DNA from: Nocardioides cavernae
GTDB taxonomy: Bacteria > Actinomycetota > Actinomycetes > Propionibacteriales > Nocardioidaceae
Reading direction: 5' to 3'
DNA: 64,000 bases
Assembly (NCBI RefSeq): GCF_016907475.1
Contig: NZ_JAFBCA010000001.1
Span: 4,650,001 to 4,714,000, forward strand
Part shown: piece by piece, positions 52,111-62,102 of the stretch
Layout of the letters: every line of letters begins with the position of its first letter
How positions within the stretch are numbered: position 1 is the first letter of the stretch
Program-made: the position numbers and the translations under genes
Notes under the pieces: model-generated
The model's input: the letters and a program-made list of their open reading frames with translations, nothing else
What the model was told of the DNA's origin: nothing
The model's database searches: none

Positions 52111-53831
52111 GGCTGCTCCTCGTCGTTGCGACTGTCGCCCGGCGGGTACGGCGGAGTGCCGTCGCGGTGCCGGTAGTAGGGCACGTCGGCCGCGGGCAAC
52201 GGGGTGTTGCCCGCGATCAGGTCGGCCGCCTTCTCGGCGACCATCATCACGGGGGCGTAGATGTTGCCGTTGGTGACGAAGGGGAAGACGCTGGCGTCGA
52301 CGACCCGCAGGCCCTCGGTGCCGTGCACGCGCATGCTGGTGGGATCGGTGACCGAGAGGTCGTCGGTGCCCATCTTCGCGGTGCACGAGGGGTGGAGTGC
52401 GGTCTCGGCGTCCTTGCGCACCCAGTCGAGTATCTCCTCGTCGGTCCCCACCACCGGCCCGGGCGAGAGCTCGCCGCCGTTGAACGGGGCGAAGGCGGGC
52501 TGGTTGAGGATGTCGCGCGCCACGCGCACCGCCTCGACCCACTCTCGACGGTCGTTGTGGGTGGACAGGTAGTTGAAGAGCATCTTCGGCTTCTGCCGCG
52601 GGTCCGTGGAGGAGATGCGCACCCACCCGCGGGTGTCGGCGTACATCGGGCCGATGTGGACCTGGTAGCCGTGGGCGTACTTGTCCTGCCCGGCCGGCGC
52701 CGAGCCGTCGTAGCGGATCGCGATGGGCAGGAAGTGGAACATCAGGTTGGGCCAGTCGACATCCTCGTTGGACCGGCAGAAGCCGCCGCCCTCGAAGTGG
52801 TTGGACGCGGCCGTTCCGGTCCGCTTGAGCAGCCACTCGAGCCCGATCAGGGGGCGGTTGCGCCACTTCAGCCCCTCGACGATCGACACCGGCTGGAGCG
52901 AGGAGTACTGGATGTAGACCTCGAGGTGGTCCTGGAGGTTCTCCCCCACGCCGGGAAGGTCGTGGACCATCTCCACCCCGAGCGGGCGGAGGTGCTCGGG
53001 GTTGCCGACGCCCGAGAGCTGCAGCAGCTGCGGGGAGTTGATCGCGCCGCCACACAGGATGACCTCGCCCGCGCGGACCTGCTCGTGCCGCCGGCCGGCG
53101 CGGAGGTAGTCGACGCCGACGGCCCGGCGGCCCTCGAAGCGGATCCGCGTGGCGTGGGCGAAGGTCTCGACGGTGAGGTTCTTGCGCTTCATCACCGGGT
53201 GCAGGTAGGCCCGGGCCGCGGACATCCGAACGCCCTTGACGATGTTGCGGTCGAAGCGCCCGAAGCCCTCCTGCCGGTAGCCGTTGACGTCGTCGGTCAA
53301 GCGGTAGCCGGCCTGCTGGGCGGCCTCGAAGAACGCGCTGAAGAGCGGGTTGGTGGCCGGGCTCCGCTCGAGCTTCAGCGGTCCCGACCCGCCGCGCCAC
53401 GCGTCGGCCCCGACCTGCCCGTCGGGCAGGATCAGCGACTCCATCCGCTTGAAGTAGGGCAGACAGTGCCGGTAGTCCCACGACTCCATGCCGGGCTCAC
53501 CGGCCCACCGCTCGTAGTCCATCGGGTTGCCGCGCTGGAAGATCATCCCGTTGATCGAGGACGACCCACCGAGCACCTTGCCGCGGGCGTGGTAGATCCG
53601 GCGACCGTCCATCGCCGGCTCCGGCTCGGACTCGTACTTCCAGTCGTAGAGCGGGTTGCCGATCGGGAACGGCAGGGCCGCCGGGGCGTGGATCAGCGGG
53701 TCGAACCGGTCGGTGCGTCCGGCCTCGAGGACCAGCACCGAGGTGCCGGGGTCGGCGGAGAGCCGGTTGGCGAGCGCGCACCCGGCCGAGCCACCTCCCA
53801 CGATGACGACGTCGTACCGGTCCGCTCCCAT
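52107..53831 (-). CDS. betA: Choline dehydrogenase (GMC oxidoreductase)
   Basis: The 574-residue flavoprotein has the FAD motif [22 protein letters not shown] signature 1 ([20 protein letters not shown]) and signature 2 ([16 protein letters not shown]). The C-terminal catalytic region has HPSCTAKMG and [15 protein letters not shown]. It oxidises choline to betaine aldehyde at the membrane side. It follows betB by 8 bases and overlaps the ABC ATPase gene. The BetB neighbour makes choline a far better guess than other alcohols. Confidence 0.9.
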
Positions 53832-53839
53832 GGTCCCGC

Positions 53840-55309
53840 CTATCCGCCGAACCAGCGTTGCGGCACGGGGCGGATGTTGTGCCACACGTGCTTGGTCTCG
53901 CGGTACTCGTCGAGGCCCGCCTGCCCGAGCTCGCGCCCGGTGCCGGACTGCTTGTAGCCGCCCCACTCGGCCTGGGGGACGTACGGGTGGTAGTCGTTGA
54001 TCCACACCGTGCCCATCCGCAGCCGCCCGGCCACCCGCTGCGCCCGACCGGCGTCCTGGGTCCAGACGGCCCCGGCCAGGCCGTAGATCGAGTCGTTGGC
54101 GATGCGCACCGCCTCGTCCTCGTCGCGGAAGGTCTCCACGGTCAGCACCGGGCCGAAGGACTCGTCCTGGGTGACCGACATGCCGGTCGTGCAGGCGTCG
54201 AGGATCGTCGGGAGGTAGTAGAAGCCGTCGGCCAGGGCGGGGTCCTCGGGACGCGCTCCCCCGCACCGCAGCACCGCTCCCTCGGCGATCCCGCGGGCGA
54301 CGTACGCCTCCACCTTGTCGCGGTGGGCGGCACTGGTCAGCGGGCCGGTCTCGGCCTTGTCGTCGAAGGGGCCGCCGAGCCGGATCGCGCCCGCCCGCTC
54401 GACGAGGGCGTCGACGAAGGAGTCGTGGATCGACTCCTCGACCAGCAGCCGGGCGCCCGCGGAGCACACCTGGCCGGAGTGCAGGAAGACCGCGGTCATC
54501 GCGAAGTCGAGGGCGACCTCGAGGTCGGCGTCCGCGAAGACGATGTTGGGGTTCTTGCCACCCAGCTCCAGGGCCACCTTCTTCACCGTCGCCGCGGCGG
54601 TCGACATGATCGCCCGGCCCGTCTCCAGCCCGCCCGTGAACGAGACCAGGTCGACGCGCGGGTCCGAGGAGAGCGGGGCGCCAGCGCTCGCGCCGGCCCC
54701 CAGCACGAGGTTGGCGACGGCCGCGGGCAGGCCGGCCTCCGCCAGCAGCCGCATCAGGTGGATCGCGGAGTGCGGCGTCAGCTCGCTGGGCTTGAGCACG
54801 AAGGTGTTGCCCGCCGCGAGGCACGGCGCGACCTTCCACGAGACCTGGAGGAGCGGGTAGTTCCACGGCGTGATGAGGCCGCACACGCCGATCGGTTCGT
54901 GCACGATGCGGCTGACCACGTCGGCGTTCCCGGTGTCGACGACGCGGCCGGCGTCCTCGGCCGCCACCCGCCCGTAGTGGCGGAAGACCGAGACCACGTC
55001 GGCGACGTCGTACTGGCTCTCGACGAAGCGCTTGCCGGTGTCGAGCGACTCCATGCGGGACACCTCGTCGGCGTCGCGCTCGAGCAGGTCGGCCACGCGC
55101 AGGAGCAGGTCCCCGCGCTCGCGGCCGGAGGTCGTCGACCAGCCGCCGTCGTGGAACGCGCGGTGTGCCGCGGCGATCGCGGCCTCGGTGTCCTCCGCCC
55201 CGGCCTCGTCGACCTCGGCCACCAGCGAGCCGTCCGCGGGGCACCGGATCTCGCGCCGGCCACCCGCGGCAGCGCTCGTCCACGACCCGTCGACGTACAG
55301 CTCAGGCAT
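53840..55309 (-). CDS. betB: Betaine-aldehyde dehydrogenase
   Basis: The 489-residue ALDH superfamily enzyme has [28 protein letters not shown], the catalytic Glu in [11 protein letters not shown] and catalytic Cys in [11 protein letters not shown]. It oxidises betaine aldehyde to glycine betaine with NAD(P). The ATG at 55309 has GAGG 8 bases upstream. The longer frame to 55363 would run through the operator at 55330-55344, which argues against it. It is first gene of the betB-betA-ABC operon. Confidence 0.88.
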   Translation of the reverse strand: MPELYVDGSWTSAAAGGRREIRCPADGSLVAEVDEAGAEDTEAAIAAAHRAFHDGGWSTTSGRERGDLLLRVADLLERDADEVSRMESLDTGKRFVESQYDVADVVSVFRHYGRVAAEDAGRVVDTGNADVVSRIVHEPIGVCGLITPWNYPLLQVSWKVAPCLAAGNTFVLKPSELTPHSAIHLMRLLAEAGLPAAVANLVLGAGASAGAPLSSDPRVDLVSFTGGLETGRAIMSTAAATVKKVALELGGKNPNIVFADADLEVALDFAMTAVFLHSGQVCSAGARLLVEESIHDSFVDALVERAGAIRLGGPFDDKAETGPLTSAAHRDKVEAYVARGIAEGAVLRCGGARPEDPALADGFYYLPTILDACTTGMSVTQDESFGPVLTVETFRDEDEAVRIANDSIYGLAGAVWTQDAGRAQRVAGRLRMGTVWINDYHPYVPQAEWGGYKQSGTGRELGQAGLDEYRETKHVWHNIRPVPQRWFGG

Positions 55310-55329
55310 TCCGACCACCTCGGCACTTG

Positions 55330-55344
55330 TTGCGTATGTCGCAA
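55330..55344 (-). promoter_or_regulatory. IclR-type operator before betB
   Basis: TTGCG-TATGT-CGCAA is a perfect inverted repeat ending 20 bases before the betB ATG. A TTGACG hexamer stands at 55401-55406 on the minus strand, 56 bases upstream, in the 120-base gap after iclR. Confidence 0.72.
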
Positions 55345-55429
55345 CCGGGTGCTCCGAGCGCAACCAGCCACGTTCGCAGGATCCTGCGACGACCCGTGGT
55401 CGTCAAGGGCTCAGCGGCGCATGTGCCGA

Positions 55430-56212
55430 CTATCGATGACCCCAACCGAGCCGGTGCGACACCTCACCGGCTGCTTCCTCGAGCAGGGCGATGACCTCGT
55501 TGATCCGGTCCGGACCGAGGCGGAACGACGGGCCCGACACGCTCATCGACGCCACCACGTCCCCGTGGGCGTTGCGGACCGGGGCCGCCACGGCCGTCAG
55601 TCCGACCTCGAGCTCGTCGATCGCGACGGCGTAGCCCTGGTCCCGGACCCGGGCGAGCTCCTCGCGCAGCTGCGGAAGTCCGGTGATCGTCTGGGCGGTG
55701 TACGTCGTCAGCGCGCCGAGCGCCTGCTCGAGCTCCGCCTCGTCGAGGCCGCTCAGCAGGACCTTGCCGTTGCTGGTCGCGTGCAACGGGATGTGCTGCC
55801 CGACCCAGTTGTGGGGCTGCAGCGCAGAGGTGCCGGCCACCTGGTCGAGGTAGAGCGCGGACCCGTCGGCGAGCACCGCGACGTTGACCGTCTCGCCGGT
55901 GTCGGCGGCGAGCTGGCGGCAGATCGGACGCGCCTCCTGCACCAGGTCGAGCCGGGCCGTGGTGGCGCCGGCCAGGCGGAGGATGCCGACCCCGAGGCGG
56001 TAGCGCCCGCGGTCGCCCGTCTGCTCGACCAGCCGGTGTGACTCGAGCGTCGCCATCAGGCGGAACGCCGTGCTCTTGTGGACGCTGAGCTGGCTCGCGA
56101 TCTCGGTGACCCCCGACTCGCCGGTGCGCGCGAGCACCTCCAGGATGCTCAGCGCACGGTCGACGGACTGGACGCCACCGCCTCCGGCGCCGGTCTCGTC
56201 GCTGTTGCGCAT
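55430..56212 (-). CDS. IclR-family transcriptional regulator of the choline/betaine locus
   Basis: The 260-residue protein has an N-terminal winged helix ([49 protein letters not shown]) and a C-terminal effector-binding domain ([39 protein letters not shown]). It sits between betB and the divergent purU, with a TTGCG/CGCAA palindrome in its own promoter. It is therefore the natural candidate to bind all four related sites and to autoregulate. The effector may be choline, betaine or a product. Confidence 0.9.
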   Translation of the reverse strand: MRNSDETGAGGGGVQSVDRALSILEVLARTGESGVTEIASQLSVHKSTAFRLMATLESHRLVEQTGDRGRYRLGVGILRLAGATTARLDLVQEARPICRQLAADTGETVNVAVLADGSALYLDQVAGTSALQPHNWVGQHIPLHATSNGKVLLSGLDEAELEQALGALTTYTAQTITGLPQLREELARVRDQGYAVAIDELEVGLTAVAAPVRNAHGDVVASMSVSGPSFRLGPDRINEVIALLEEAAGEVSHRLGWGHR

Positions 56213-56236
56213 GGCGCGACACTAGCGCAGCGGCTG

Positions 56237-56249
56237 TTGCGTATCGCAA
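56237..56249. promoter_or_regulatory. IclR-type operator between iclR and purU
   Basis: TTGCG-TAT-CGCAA has the same arms as the other sites but a 3-base spacer. It lies between divergent start codons (56212 and 56288), 9 bases downstream of a minus-strand TTGACG (56259-56264). A further CGCAA half-site is at 56266-56270. Confidence 0.65.
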
Positions 56250-56287
56250 ACTCTGTTCCGTCAAGCGCAACATCGAGGGGAGGAAGC

Positions 56288-57136
56288 GTGAGCGACTTCG
56301 TCCTGACCCTGTCCTGCCCCGACCGTCCGGGGATCGTCCACGCAGTCAGCGGCTACCTCGTCGACCAGGGCGCCAACATCGTCGAGAGCCAGCAGTTCGG
56401 CGACCGCCTGACCAGCCGCTTCTTCATGCGGATCGGCTTCAGCACCGCCACCCCGACCGACGCCGACCCCCTCCGCGAGGCGTTCGCGCCGACCGCCCAG
56501 AGATTCGGCATGCACTTCGAGCTGTGGGCCGCCGACGCGCCCTACCGGACGCTCATCATGGTGTCGAAGCACCTGCACTGCCTCAACGACCTGCTCTTCC
56601 GCGCCAGCACGGGGGCGGTGCAGATCGACATCCCGGCCGTCGTCTCCAACCACCCCGACGCCGGTCCGCTCGTCCGGTCGTACGGCATCGAGTTCCACCA
56701 CGTGCCCGTGACGTCAGCGACCAAGTCCGACGCCGAGGAGCAGCTCATGGAGATCGTCGACTCCACGGGCAGCCACCTCGTCGTGCTCGCCCGCTACATG
56801 CAGGTGCTGTCCGACGACCTGTGCCGCCGGCTGTCCGGGCGCGCGATCAACATCCACCACTCGTTCCTGCCGAGCTTCAAGGGCGCCCGGCCCTACCACC
56901 AGGCCTTCGACCGCGGGGTCAAGCTGGTGGGCGCCACGGCCCACTACGTCACCGCCGACCTCGACGAGGGACCGATCATCGAGCAGGACGTCCTGCGCGT
57001 GGACCACGGCTACGACCAGGACCAGCTCGTCGCGGCAGGACGCGACGTCGAGGCCCAGGTCCTGTCCCGCGCCGTGCGCTGGCACGCGCAGTCACGCGTC
57101 CTGCTCAACGGCGATCGCACCGTCGTCTTCCGCTGA
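56288..57136 (+). CDS. purU: Formyltetrahydrofolate deformylase
   Basis: The 282-residue enzyme has an N-terminal ACT domain ([29 protein letters not shown]) and a C-terminal formyltransferase-like hydrolase domain with [30 protein letters not shown] and [20 protein letters not shown] (catalytic Asn/His/Asp region). It hydrolyses 10-formyl-THF to formate and THF, freeing folate during methyl-group catabolism. It starts at GTG after GGGGAGGA. It is divergent from iclR and co-directional with fhs. Confidence 0.93.
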   Translation: MSDFVLTLSCPDRPGIVHAVSGYLVDQGANIVESQQFGDRLTSRFFMRIGFSTATPTDADPLREAFAPTAQRFGMHFELWAADAPYRTLIMVSKHLHCLNDLLFRASTGAVQIDIPAVVSNHPDAGPLVRSYGIEFHHVPVTSATKSDAEEQLMEIVDSTGSHLVVLARYMQVLSDDLCRRLSGRAINIHHSFLPSFKGARPYHQAFDRGVKLVGATAHYVTADLDEGPIIEQDVLRVDHGYDQDQLVAAGRDVEAQVLSRAVRWHAQSRVLLNGDRTVVFR

Positions 57137-57165
57137 CCCCTCAGGCAACCACCCGAAGGAGCACC

Positions 57166-58845
57166 ATGCAGTCCGACATCGAGATCGCCAACGCCGCCGT
57201 CCTGCGGCCCATCCGCGAGATCGCGGACGAGACGCTCGGCATCGCCGAGGAGCACCTGGTGCCCTACGGCCACCACAAGGCGAAGGTCGACATCGGCTAC
57301 CTCACGTCCCTGGCCGACCGCCCCCTCGGCAAGCTGGTCCTGGTCACGGCGCTGTCCCCGACCCCGCCGGGCGAGGGCAAGACGACCACGACCGTCGGGC
57401 TCACCGACGCGCTCCACGGCCTGGGCCACCGGACGGTCGCCTGCCTGCGCGAGCCGTCCATGGGGCCTGTCTTCGGCATGAAGGGCGGCGCGGCCGGCGG
57501 CGGCTGGAGCCAGGTCGTGCCGATGACCGACATCAACCTGCACTTCACCGGCGACTTCGCCGCGATCGCCGCGGCCAACAACCTGCTCGCGGCCCTCATC
57601 GACAACCACGTCCACCACGGCAACGAGCTCGACATCGACGTCCGCAGCGTGACGTGGAAGCGCGTGCTCGACACCAACGACCGCGCCCTGCGCGAGGTCG
57701 TCGTCGCCATGGGCGGCCACGCCAACGGCTTCCCCCGCGAGGACGGTTTCGACATCGTCGTGGCGTCGGAGCTGATGGCGATCTTCTGCCTGACCGAGTC
57801 GTGGGCCGACCTCAAGAGCCGCATCGGCGACATCGTCATCGGCTACGACCGCTCGACGAAGCCCGTCACAGCGCGCGACCTAGGTGCGCACGGCGCGATG
57901 GCGGCGCTGCTCCGCGACGCGCTGGCGCCCAACCTGGTGCAGACGCTCGAGGGTGCCCCGGCCTTCGTGCACGGCGGCCCGTTCGCCAACATCGCCCACG
58001 GCTGCAGCTCGGTGATGGCGACCCGCGCCGGGCTGCGGCTGGCCGACATCGTCGTGACCGAGGCCGGCTTCGGCGCCGACCTGGGGGCGGAGAAGTTCGT
58101 CGACATCAAGTGCCGCAAGTCCGGCCTGCGGCCCGACGTGGCCGTCGTCGTCGCGACGGTGCGAGCCCTGAAGTACCACGGCGGCGTGCCCCTCGCGGAC
58201 CTCGGCACCGAGGACGTCGCCGCGGTCGAGGCCGGCATGGTCAACCTGCGCCGCCACCTCGCCAACATCCGCGACGTCTACGGCATCCCCGCCGTCGTCG
58301 CGGTCAACCGCTTCCCCACCGACACCGATCGGGAGGTCTCGCGGGTCGTCGAGCTGGTCGCCGACGAGGGCGTGCAGGCCTTCCCCGCCACGCACTTCGT
58401 CGACGGCGGCAACGGCGCGAAGGGCCTCGCCGAGGGCGTGCTCGCCTCGCTCGCGGAGCCGTCGCCGTACGAGTTCTCCTTCACCTACGACGACGATCTC
58501 TCGTTGACGGCGAAGGTGGAGGCGATCGCCACCCGGCTCTACGGCGCGGGGCTGGTCACGTGGGACGCCAAGGCCCGCCGCCGGCTGCTGCGCATCGAGC
58601 GCGACGGCTACGCCGAGCTCCCGGTCTGCGTCGCCAAGACCCAGTACTCCTTCTCGACCGACCCGACGTCACTGGGCGCGCCGTCGGGCCACGAGCTGCA
58701 CGTGCGCGAGGTACGCCTCTCCGCCGGCGCCGGGTTCGTCGTCGTGGTCTGCGGCGACATGATGACCATGCCGGGCCTGCCCAGGGACCCGTCGGCCGCA
58801 CGCATCGACCTCGCCGACGACGGAACGATCCTCGGCCTCAGCTGA
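57166..58845 (+). CDS. fhs: Formate-tetrahydrofolate ligase (10-formyl-THF synthetase)
   Basis: The 559-residue enzyme has the P-loop-like [18 protein letters not shown], then [25 protein letters not shown] and [13 protein letters not shown], diagnostic for Fhs. It makes 10-formyl-THF from formate, THF and ATP, or runs backward to yield ATP and formate. It follows purU by 29 bases with GAAGGAG before the ATG. Placement beside purU in a demethylation locus suggests a role in clearing C1 units. Confidence 0.95.
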   Translation: MQSDIEIANAAVLRPIREIADETLGIAEEHLVPYGHHKAKVDIGYLTSLADRPLGKLVLVTALSPTPPGEGKTTTTVGLTDALHGLGHRTVACLREPSMGPVFGMKGGAAGGGWSQVVPMTDINLHFTGDFAAIAAANNLLAALIDNHVHHGNELDIDVRSVTWKRVLDTNDRALREVVVAMGGHANGFPREDGFDIVVASELMAIFCLTESWADLKSRIGDIVIGYDRSTKPVTARDLGAHGAMAALLRDALAPNLVQTLEGAPAFVHGGPFANIAHGCSSVMATRAGLRLADIVVTEAGFGADLGAEKFVDIKCRKSGLRPDVAVVVATVRALKYHGGVPLADLGTEDVAAVEAGMVNLRRHLANIRDVYGIPAVVAVNRFPTDTDREVSRVVELVADEGVQAFPATHFVDGGNGAKGLAEGVLASLAEPSPYEFSFTYDDDLSLTAKVEAIATRLYGAGLVTWDAKARRRLLRIERDGYAELPVCVAKTQYSFSTDPTSLGAPSGHELHVREVRLSAGAGFVVVVCGDMMTMPGLPRDPSAARIDLADDGTILGLS

Positions 58846-58860
58846 CCTCCCGACCAACGC

Positions 58861-58894
58861 TGGTCGAGGAAGGACGAAGTCCTGTCACGAGACC
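58861..58894. repeat. Dispersed palindromic repeat, copy 2
   Basis: It shares TGGTCGAGGAAGG and CGAGACC with the copy at 13967-14002, and the inner stem is GGAC-GAA-GTCC. It starts 16 bases after fhs and may serve as its terminator. Confidence 0.6.
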
Positions 58895-59015
58895 GGAGCA
58901 CTGAGCCGGCTCACCTGCGATGGTGGCGGCAGATCGCGGCGCTGGACCCTCGATCCGTGTGATGTGCCGCCACCCCGGGCGTTCGTCCAGGCCGGCCGAC
59001 CCCTGGGACCGGCGG

Positions 59016-60455
59016 TCAGTCGCCGAGCTCGGCGCGCCGGCGGATGACGTAGTCCTCGAGCTCCTCGCGGATCGCGTCGTCGAGCGCGGGCTGCTCGTAG
59101 TCCTCGAGCGTCTTCTGGTAGGCGACCTGGGCGCGATGGTTGGCGTCGTGCCCGCCGTTCCGCATCCAGCGCTCGTAGTTCTCCGACGACGAGAGCAACG
59201 GCCGGTAGAAGCACGTGCGGAAGCGCTCCATCGTGTGCATCGCGCCGAGGAAGTGGCCCCCGTGGCCGACCTCCTGGTGGGCGTCGAAGGCCATCGACGC
59301 CTCGTCGATCTCGAGCGGCGTGAACTCGTGGCGGAGCATCTGGAGCAGCTCGATGTCGACGATGAACTTCTCGTAGCCCGCGACCAGGCCGCCCTCGAGC
59401 CAGCCAGCGGAGTGCATCACCCAGTTGGCGCCGGCCAGGAAGGTCGGCATCAGGGTCATCAGCGCCTCGTAGCCCGCCTGGGCGTCGGCCACCTGCGACG
59501 ACGTCAGCCCGCCGCCGGTGCGGAAGGGCAGCCCGAAGTGCCGGGCGATCTGGCCGGTGCAGAGCAGGCCGATGCCGGACTCGGGCGTGCCGAAGGTCGG
59601 CGACCCCGACTGCATGTCGATGTTGGACAGGAAGGACCCGAAGATCACCGGCGTCCCGGGCCGGATCAGCTGGGACAGCGCGATGCCCGACAGGGCCTCG
59701 ACGATCTGCTGCACCAGGGCCGCCGGGATCGTCACGGGCGACATCGCGCCCATCAGGATGAACGGGGTCAGCACGACGGGCTGGCCGGCACCGGAGTACT
59801 CGAACTGCGCCTCGAGCATCCGGTCGTCCCAGCGCAGGGGCGAGTTGCAGTTGATGAGCGAGATCGTCGCCGGGGTCTCCTCGATCGCCTCGCGGGATCC
59901 GAAGAGGATCGAGCTCATCGCGATGGTGTCAGCGGCGTTGACCCCCGAGACCACGTTGCCCATGTAGATCTTGTCGGTCAGCGTCTGGAGCGCGTAGGTC
60001 ATGTCGAGGTGCCGGCTGTCGAGCGGGGTGTCGTTGGGCTCGCAGATGACGCCGCCCGCGGAGTCGAGCACCGCGAACGACTGGGCGAGCTTGGTGAAGT
60101 TCCGGAAGTCGTCCATCGTCGCGTCGCGTCGTACGTCGCCCTGCCGCACGAACGGAGGACCGTAGACCGCGCCGAACGCCATCGAGTCGCCGCCGATGTG
60201 GATGTCGTTGTCGTGGTTGCGGGCCTGCACGTCGAACTCACGCGGCGCCTTGGCGACTTGCTCGAGGACGAAGTCGGGATCGAGGAAGACCGTGTTGTCC
60301 TCGACCCGCTGGCCGGCCTTGCGGAACAGCTCGAGCGCACGGTCATCCATGAACTCGACGCCGATCTCGGTCATCAGCCGTCGCCACCCCTTGTCGAGGG
60401 TGGCCATCGCCTCCTGGGACAAAACCTCGTAGCGCGGCATCGCGTTGCGGAACAC
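59016..60455 (-). CDS. MttB-family (COG5598) corrinoid-dependent methyltransferase, non-pyrrolysine
   Basis: The 479-residue protein matches the trimethylamine methyltransferase MttB superfamily: IGVEFMDDRALELFRKAG, MYALQTLTDKIYMGNV-like core, RTGGGLTSSQVADAQAGYEALMTL and AMHTMERFRTCFYRP. The frame has no internal TAG, so pyrrolysine is absent. Non-pyrrolysine members demethylate quaternary amines such as glycine betaine, proline betaine or carnitine. The GTG at 60455 has AGGAGG 4 bases ahead; the ATG five codons on is too far. It diverges from its iclR. Confidence 0.9.
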   Translation of the reverse strand: MFRNAMPRYEVLSQEAMATLDKGWRRLMTEIGVEFMDDRALELFRKAGQRVEDNTVFLDPDFVLEQVAKAPREFDVQARNHDNDIHIGGDSMAFGAVYGPPFVRQGDVRRDATMDDFRNFTKLAQSFAVLDSAGGVICEPNDTPLDSRHLDMTYALQTLTDKIYMGNVVSGVNAADTIAMSSILFGSREAIEETPATISLINCNSPLRWDDRMLEAQFEYSGAGQPVVLTPFILMGAMSPVTIPAALVQQIVEALSGIALSQLIRPGTPVIFGSFLSNIDMQSGSPTFGTPESGIGLLCTGQIARHFGLPFRTGGGLTSSQVADAQAGYEALMTLMPTFLAGANWVMHSAGWLEGGLVAGYEKFIVDIELLQMLRHEFTPLEIDEASMAFDAHQEVGHGGHFLGAMHTMERFRTCFYRPLLSSSENYERWMRNGGHDANHRAQVAYQKTLEDYEQPALDDAIREELEDYVIRRRAELGD

Positions 60456-60528
60456 GGGACCTCCTGGGTCGCTCGCGGCTCGACTCCGCTGACCCCCTTG
60501 ACCTCGGCTCGCGGCGGCTTCTAGCCTC

Positions 60529-60556
60529 ATGATGTGGAACCACGGTTCCACATCAT
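60529..60556. promoter_or_regulatory. 13-bp-arm palindrome operator between MttB-type gene and iclR
   Basis: The left arm ATGATGTGGAACC (60529-60541) and its exact reverse complement (60544-60556) are separated by AC. It lies in the 138-base divergent intergenic region. A third half (ATGGAACG) follows at 60555. It is the likely binding site of the adjacent IclR protein and differs from the TTGCG-type sites. Confidence 0.75.
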
Positions 60557-60593
60557 GGAACGCCTGTGAACCCCTCGACCGAAGGAGCCGTCC

Positions 60594-61391
60594 GTGAGCG
60601 AGGCCGCCACCGGGACGCGCGCACTGGACCGCGCCGCCGACCTCGTCGCGACGGTCGTCCACGCCGACGAGCCGATGTCCTTCGCCGAGCTCCAGGACGC
60701 GAGCGGGCTGGCGAAGTCGACGACCTCGCGGCTGCTCGCCGCCCTCGAGCGGTCGGGGCTGGTGGAGCGCGTCGGCTCCGGGTCCTACGTCGCCGGCCGG
60801 CTCTTCTGGCTCTACGCCGCGCGGCACGACCCGTGGGACGAGCTGGTCCGGCTGGCCCGCCCGGTCATGGAGCGCATCGGCTCCGACACCGGCGAGACGG
60901 TCCACCTCAGCGTCGCCCGCGGCGACCGCGTGGTGCAGGTGGCCCAGGTCGACTCGACCTACCTCCTCGGCACCCGCGACTGGACCGAGATCGAGGTCCC
61001 CGCCCACTGCTCCGCGCTGGGCAAGGTGCTCCTCGCCTGGGGCGCGCTCGACCTCCCCGAGGGCGAGCTGGAGCGGCTCACCCCGGCGACGCTGCCCGAC
61101 GCCGACGCCGTACGCCGTGACGGCCGGCGCGCCCGCGACCGGGGTTGGACCGTCACCGAGGACGAGCTGGAGATCGGGCTCACCGGCATCGCCGTCCCGG
61201 TCTTCGGCCTCCGCGGCGACGTGGTCGCCTCGCTCGGGATCTCGGGCCCCACGGCCCGGCTTGCCGAGCGGGTCGACGAGCTCGGACGCCACCTGCTCGA
61301 CCAGTCCACCGCGCTGTCCACGCTGCTGCGCGGCCCCGCCCGAACCGACCCCGCACACCCAGCTGCCCGCACCCAGGAGGTGGTCGCATGA
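60594..61391 (+). CDS. IclR-family regulator of the corrinoid methyltransferase module
   Basis: The 265-residue protein has a winged helix (LDRAADLVATVVHADEPMSFAELQDASGLAKSTTSRLLAALERSGL) and an IclR effector domain (HCSALGKVLLAWGAL, EIGLTGIAVPVFG). It starts at GTG with GAAGGAG 6 bases upstream. It heads an operon with the corrinoid protein (ATGA overlap) and faces the MttB-type gene, so it probably controls both directions through the palindrome at 60529-60556. Confidence 0.9.
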   Translation: MSEAATGTRALDRAADLVATVVHADEPMSFAELQDASGLAKSTTSRLLAALERSGLVERVGSGSYVAGRLFWLYAARHDPWDELVRLARPVMERIGSDTGETVHLSVARGDRVVQVAQVDSTYLLGTRDWTEIEVPAHCSALGKVLLAWGALDLPEGELERLTPATLPDADAVRRDGRRARDRGWTVTEDELEIGLTGIAVPVFGLRGDVVASLGISGPTARLAERVDELGRHLLDQSTALSTLLRGPARTDPAHPAARTQEVVA

Positions 61392-62053
61392 CCCCCGAGG
61401 ACATCCTTCAGGCCCTCTACGACGAGACGCTCGTGGGCAACGCCCCGCGTGTGCTCGAGCTGACCGAGCAGGGCCTTGGCCTCTCGATGGAGCCGCAGAC
61501 GCTGCTCTTCGACGCCCTGATCCCCTCGCTGGAGGAGGTCGGTGCGCGGTTCGAGCGCGGTGACTTCTTCGTCCCCGAGATGCTCATCGCCGGGCGCGCC
61601 ATGGCCGGCGCCATGGAGCGGCTCCGGCCGTTGCTGGCCGAGACGGGCGTGGCGACCGTCGGCAAGTTCCTGATGGGGACGGTGAAGGGCGACGTGCACG
61701 ACATCGGCAAGAACCTCGTGAACATCATGCTCGAGGGCGCGGGCTTCGAGGTGATCGACCTCGGCGTGCAGGTGGCCCCGGAGAAGTTCGTGGCGGCGAT
61801 CGAGGAGCACCAGCCCGACATCGTCGGCTTCTCGGCGTTCCTCACCACCACCATGCCGATGTTCAAGGCCAACATGAACGCCCTCGAGAAGGCCGGCATC
61901 CGCAACGAGGTGATCGTGATGGTCGGCGGCGCACCCGTCACCCAGGAGTACGCCGACGCGGTCGGGGCCGACGGCTACGCCGCCGACGCGTCCCAGACCG
62001 TCAAGCGCGCCAAGAGCCTGATCGAGGCCAAGCGCACCAAGGTGCCCGCATGA
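61388..62053 (+). CDS. Corrinoid (B12-binding) methyl-carrier protein
   Basis: The 221-residue protein has an N-terminal helical cap domain (DALIPSLEEVGARFERGDFFVPEMLIAGRAMAGAM). A Rossmann B12 domain follows with the cobalt-ligand motif GDVHDIGKNLV, then DLGVQVAPEKFVAAI and VGGAPVTQEYADAVGADGYAAD. This matches MtbC/MtgC-type carriers. It would accept a methyl group from the MttB-type enzyme and give it to the pterin methyltransferase. The ATG overlaps the iclR stop. Confidence 0.93.
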   Translation: MTPEDILQALYDETLVGNAPRVLELTEQGLGLSMEPQTLLFDALIPSLEEVGARFERGDFFVPEMLIAGRAMAGAMERLRPLLAETGVATVGKFLMGTVKGDVHDIGKNLVNIMLEGAGFEVIDLGVQVAPEKFVAAIEEHQPDIVGFSAFLTTTMPMFKANMNALEKAGIRNEVIVMVGGAPVTQEYADAVGADGYAADASQTVKRAKSLIEAKRTKVPA

Positions 62054-62102
62054 ACACCCCATCCGAATGCTCGCTTCGCTCCGCTTCGCACGGGGACCCC
62101 GC
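62054..62102 (+). repeat. Intercistronic repeat, copy D (shorter variant)
   Basis: It begins ACACCCCATCCG directly after the corrinoid-gene TGA, has the core CGCTTCGCTCCGCTTCGC, and ends ACGGGGACCCCGC directly at the next ATG. It shares the CACCCC start, the C/G-rich core and the GGGGACCCCG end with copies A-C but lacks the CGTT/AACG inner arms. It fills the whole gap. Confidence 0.6.

Noticed and set aside
59016..60455. Possible pyrrolysine-containing trimethylamine methyltransferase
   Set aside because: No in-frame TAG exists anywhere in the gene, so it belongs to the non-pyrrolysine MttB group.
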